Shown: positions 63,365 through 64,000 of the stretch, piece after piece
Position numbering within the stretch: position 1 is the stretch's first letter
Layout: each line of letters opens with the position of its first letter
Assembly: GCF_002831665.1 (NCBI RefSeq)
Contig: NZ_CP025118.1
Coordinates: forward strand, 2,790,001 to 2,854,000
Length of the DNA stretch: 64,000 nucleotides
Source: Lacinutrix sp. Bg11-31
GTDB lineage: Bacteria; Bacteroidota; Bacteroidia; Flavobacteriales; Flavobacteriaceae
Direction of reading: 5' to 3'
Notes under the pieces: generated by a model
Seen by the model: the letters and a program-made list of their open reading frames with translations, nothing else
Told to the model about the DNA's origin: nothing
Databases searched by the model: none
Translations under genes and position numbers: made by a program

Positions 63365-64000
63365 TTAATTTATTCTAATAGACTTTATAATAGATTCAAG
63401 CTCAAAAACATAATTACGTTTAGATACTGATGGTGCATAAGCAAAACCTTCGGCAACAAGATATCTATTATTAATTTTATCTTCGATTAAATACATAATA
63501 AAAGGTCCAGACATAAACTGGTTTTTTACATCCCAAAGTCCTTTAACTTCTATTGTTGGTTTATTATCAATTATTGTTTGGTAAACATGTGGAGCATAAG
63601 CCATTTCTGTTGCCATATAACTATCATCTACTGGTCCTGAAATATATTTTTTACCAATAGAATCTCTAGTTCTAATAATTTGACTCACCAAACTATCATC
63701 CTTTTTAATAGCGCTTAAAGGTAGTTCGTAAAACAATACATTTGTATAACCAGTTGGGATATCTCGTTTTATCCAAAAAAATTTATCTTCAGGTTTTGCA
63801 ATAGTATTTGTAACTCTATAATAAGACGGAAACCTCGCCTTTATTCCTAGGGATTCTTGAATCTCTTTAGTTCTAGATAAAGATTTAGACATTTGTGTTT
63901 GCTTATATCTTATTTCCTCAGCTTTTAAAGCTTCAACAATATTGTCAGCATTTTTAGTTATTTGTTCTTTAATTTCTGCTATATCCTTTCCAGAAACAGT
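63365..64000 (-). CDS. DUF4837 protein, C-terminal part (start beyond window)
   Basis: 211 codons are visible and the frame stays open to the right edge. I read 36 codons upstream of the first in-window Met (63892), including ADNIVEALKAEEIRYKQTQ. The domain shows FPSYYRVTNTIAKPEDKFFW, GPVDDSYMATEMAYAPHVYQ and MSGPFIMYLIEDKINNRYLV, as in DUF4837 of Bacteroidota, usually lipoproteins of about 330 residues. Its function is unknown. Confidence 0.82.
   Translation of the reverse strand, partial: TVSGKDIAEIKEQITKNADNIVEALKAEEIRYKQTQMSKSLSRTKEIQESLGIKARFPSYYRVTNTIAKPEDKFFWIKRDIPTGYTNVLFYELPLSAIKKDDSLVSQIIRTRDSIGKKYISGPVDDSYMATEMAYAPHVYQTIIDNKPTIEVKGLWDVKNQFMSGPFIMYLIEDKINNRYLVAEGFAYAPSVSKRNYVFELESIIKSIRIN

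Overview
The window is chromosomal DNA from a member of the Flavobacteriaceae (Bacteroidota). The evidence is the very A+T-rich DNA, a SprE/PorW gliding and type IX secretion lipoprotein, a bactofilin-AtpZ-ATP synthase operon without beta and epsilon genes, -7 promoter boxes of the TAnnTTTG type, many Bacteroidota-only families (DUF4292, DUF4254, DUF4837, DUF5687, DUF6427 types), relaxed lipoprotein signals and frequent TTG/GTG starts. The genus cannot be fixed from the sequence alone. No rRNA, tRNA, insertion sequence, prophage or CRISPR array was seen. No gap without a gene exceeds about 230 bases.

Region by region. (1) 1-2405: 5' part of dprA (minus), then an HU/SPOR-domain protein and an acyl-CoA thioesterase (plus). 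(2) 2452-8970, minus: an envelope block of flippase, dut, sugar-phosphate nucleotidyltransferase, TPR protein, DUF4292 lipoprotein and EnvC-like murein hydrolase activator. (3) 9035-12128: three unassigned secreted proteins or lipoproteins. (4) 12246-20956, minus: sprE, bactofilin, atpZ, a small membrane protein and atpB-E-F-H-A-G. (5) 21084-30947: housekeeping and envelope genes, including an ABC transporter pair, a PaaE-like reductase, a GT9 transferase, upp and purD, with several convergent genes that overlap or nearly touch. (6) About 29637-57976: a large Wzx/Wzy-type surface polysaccharide locus, nearly all on the minus strand. (7) 57992-64000: an unusual DUF6909-like protein, a GH3-family protein, an alpha/beta hydrolase lipoprotein, an M23 peptidase, tatA and a truncated DUF4837 gene.

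The polysaccharide locus encodes precursor routes to dTDP-L-rhamnose (rfbABCD), UDP-glucuronate and UDP-xylose (ugd plus UDP-glucuronate decarboxylase), UDP-GalNAcA (WbpO/TviB-like plus WbpP/TviC-like) and a UDP-diacetamido-trideoxyhexose of the bacillosamine type (CapD/PglF-, PglE- and PglD-like). It has two different initiating phosphoglycosyl transferases, several glycosyltransferases, a flippase, three polymerase/ligase-like membrane proteins and a Wzz-like chain-length protein. An OafA-type acyltransferase gene within it has lost its middle, and its surviving C-terminal domain is related to a neighbouring two-repeat lipoprotein.

Best leads: a hidden nucleoside-phosphorylase-like domain in the protein at 57992-59680; the duplicated beta domain at 50.1-52.2 kb; a candidate small RNA at about 24.53-24.66 kb; and a strong plus-strand terminator hidden inside the 3' end of purD.
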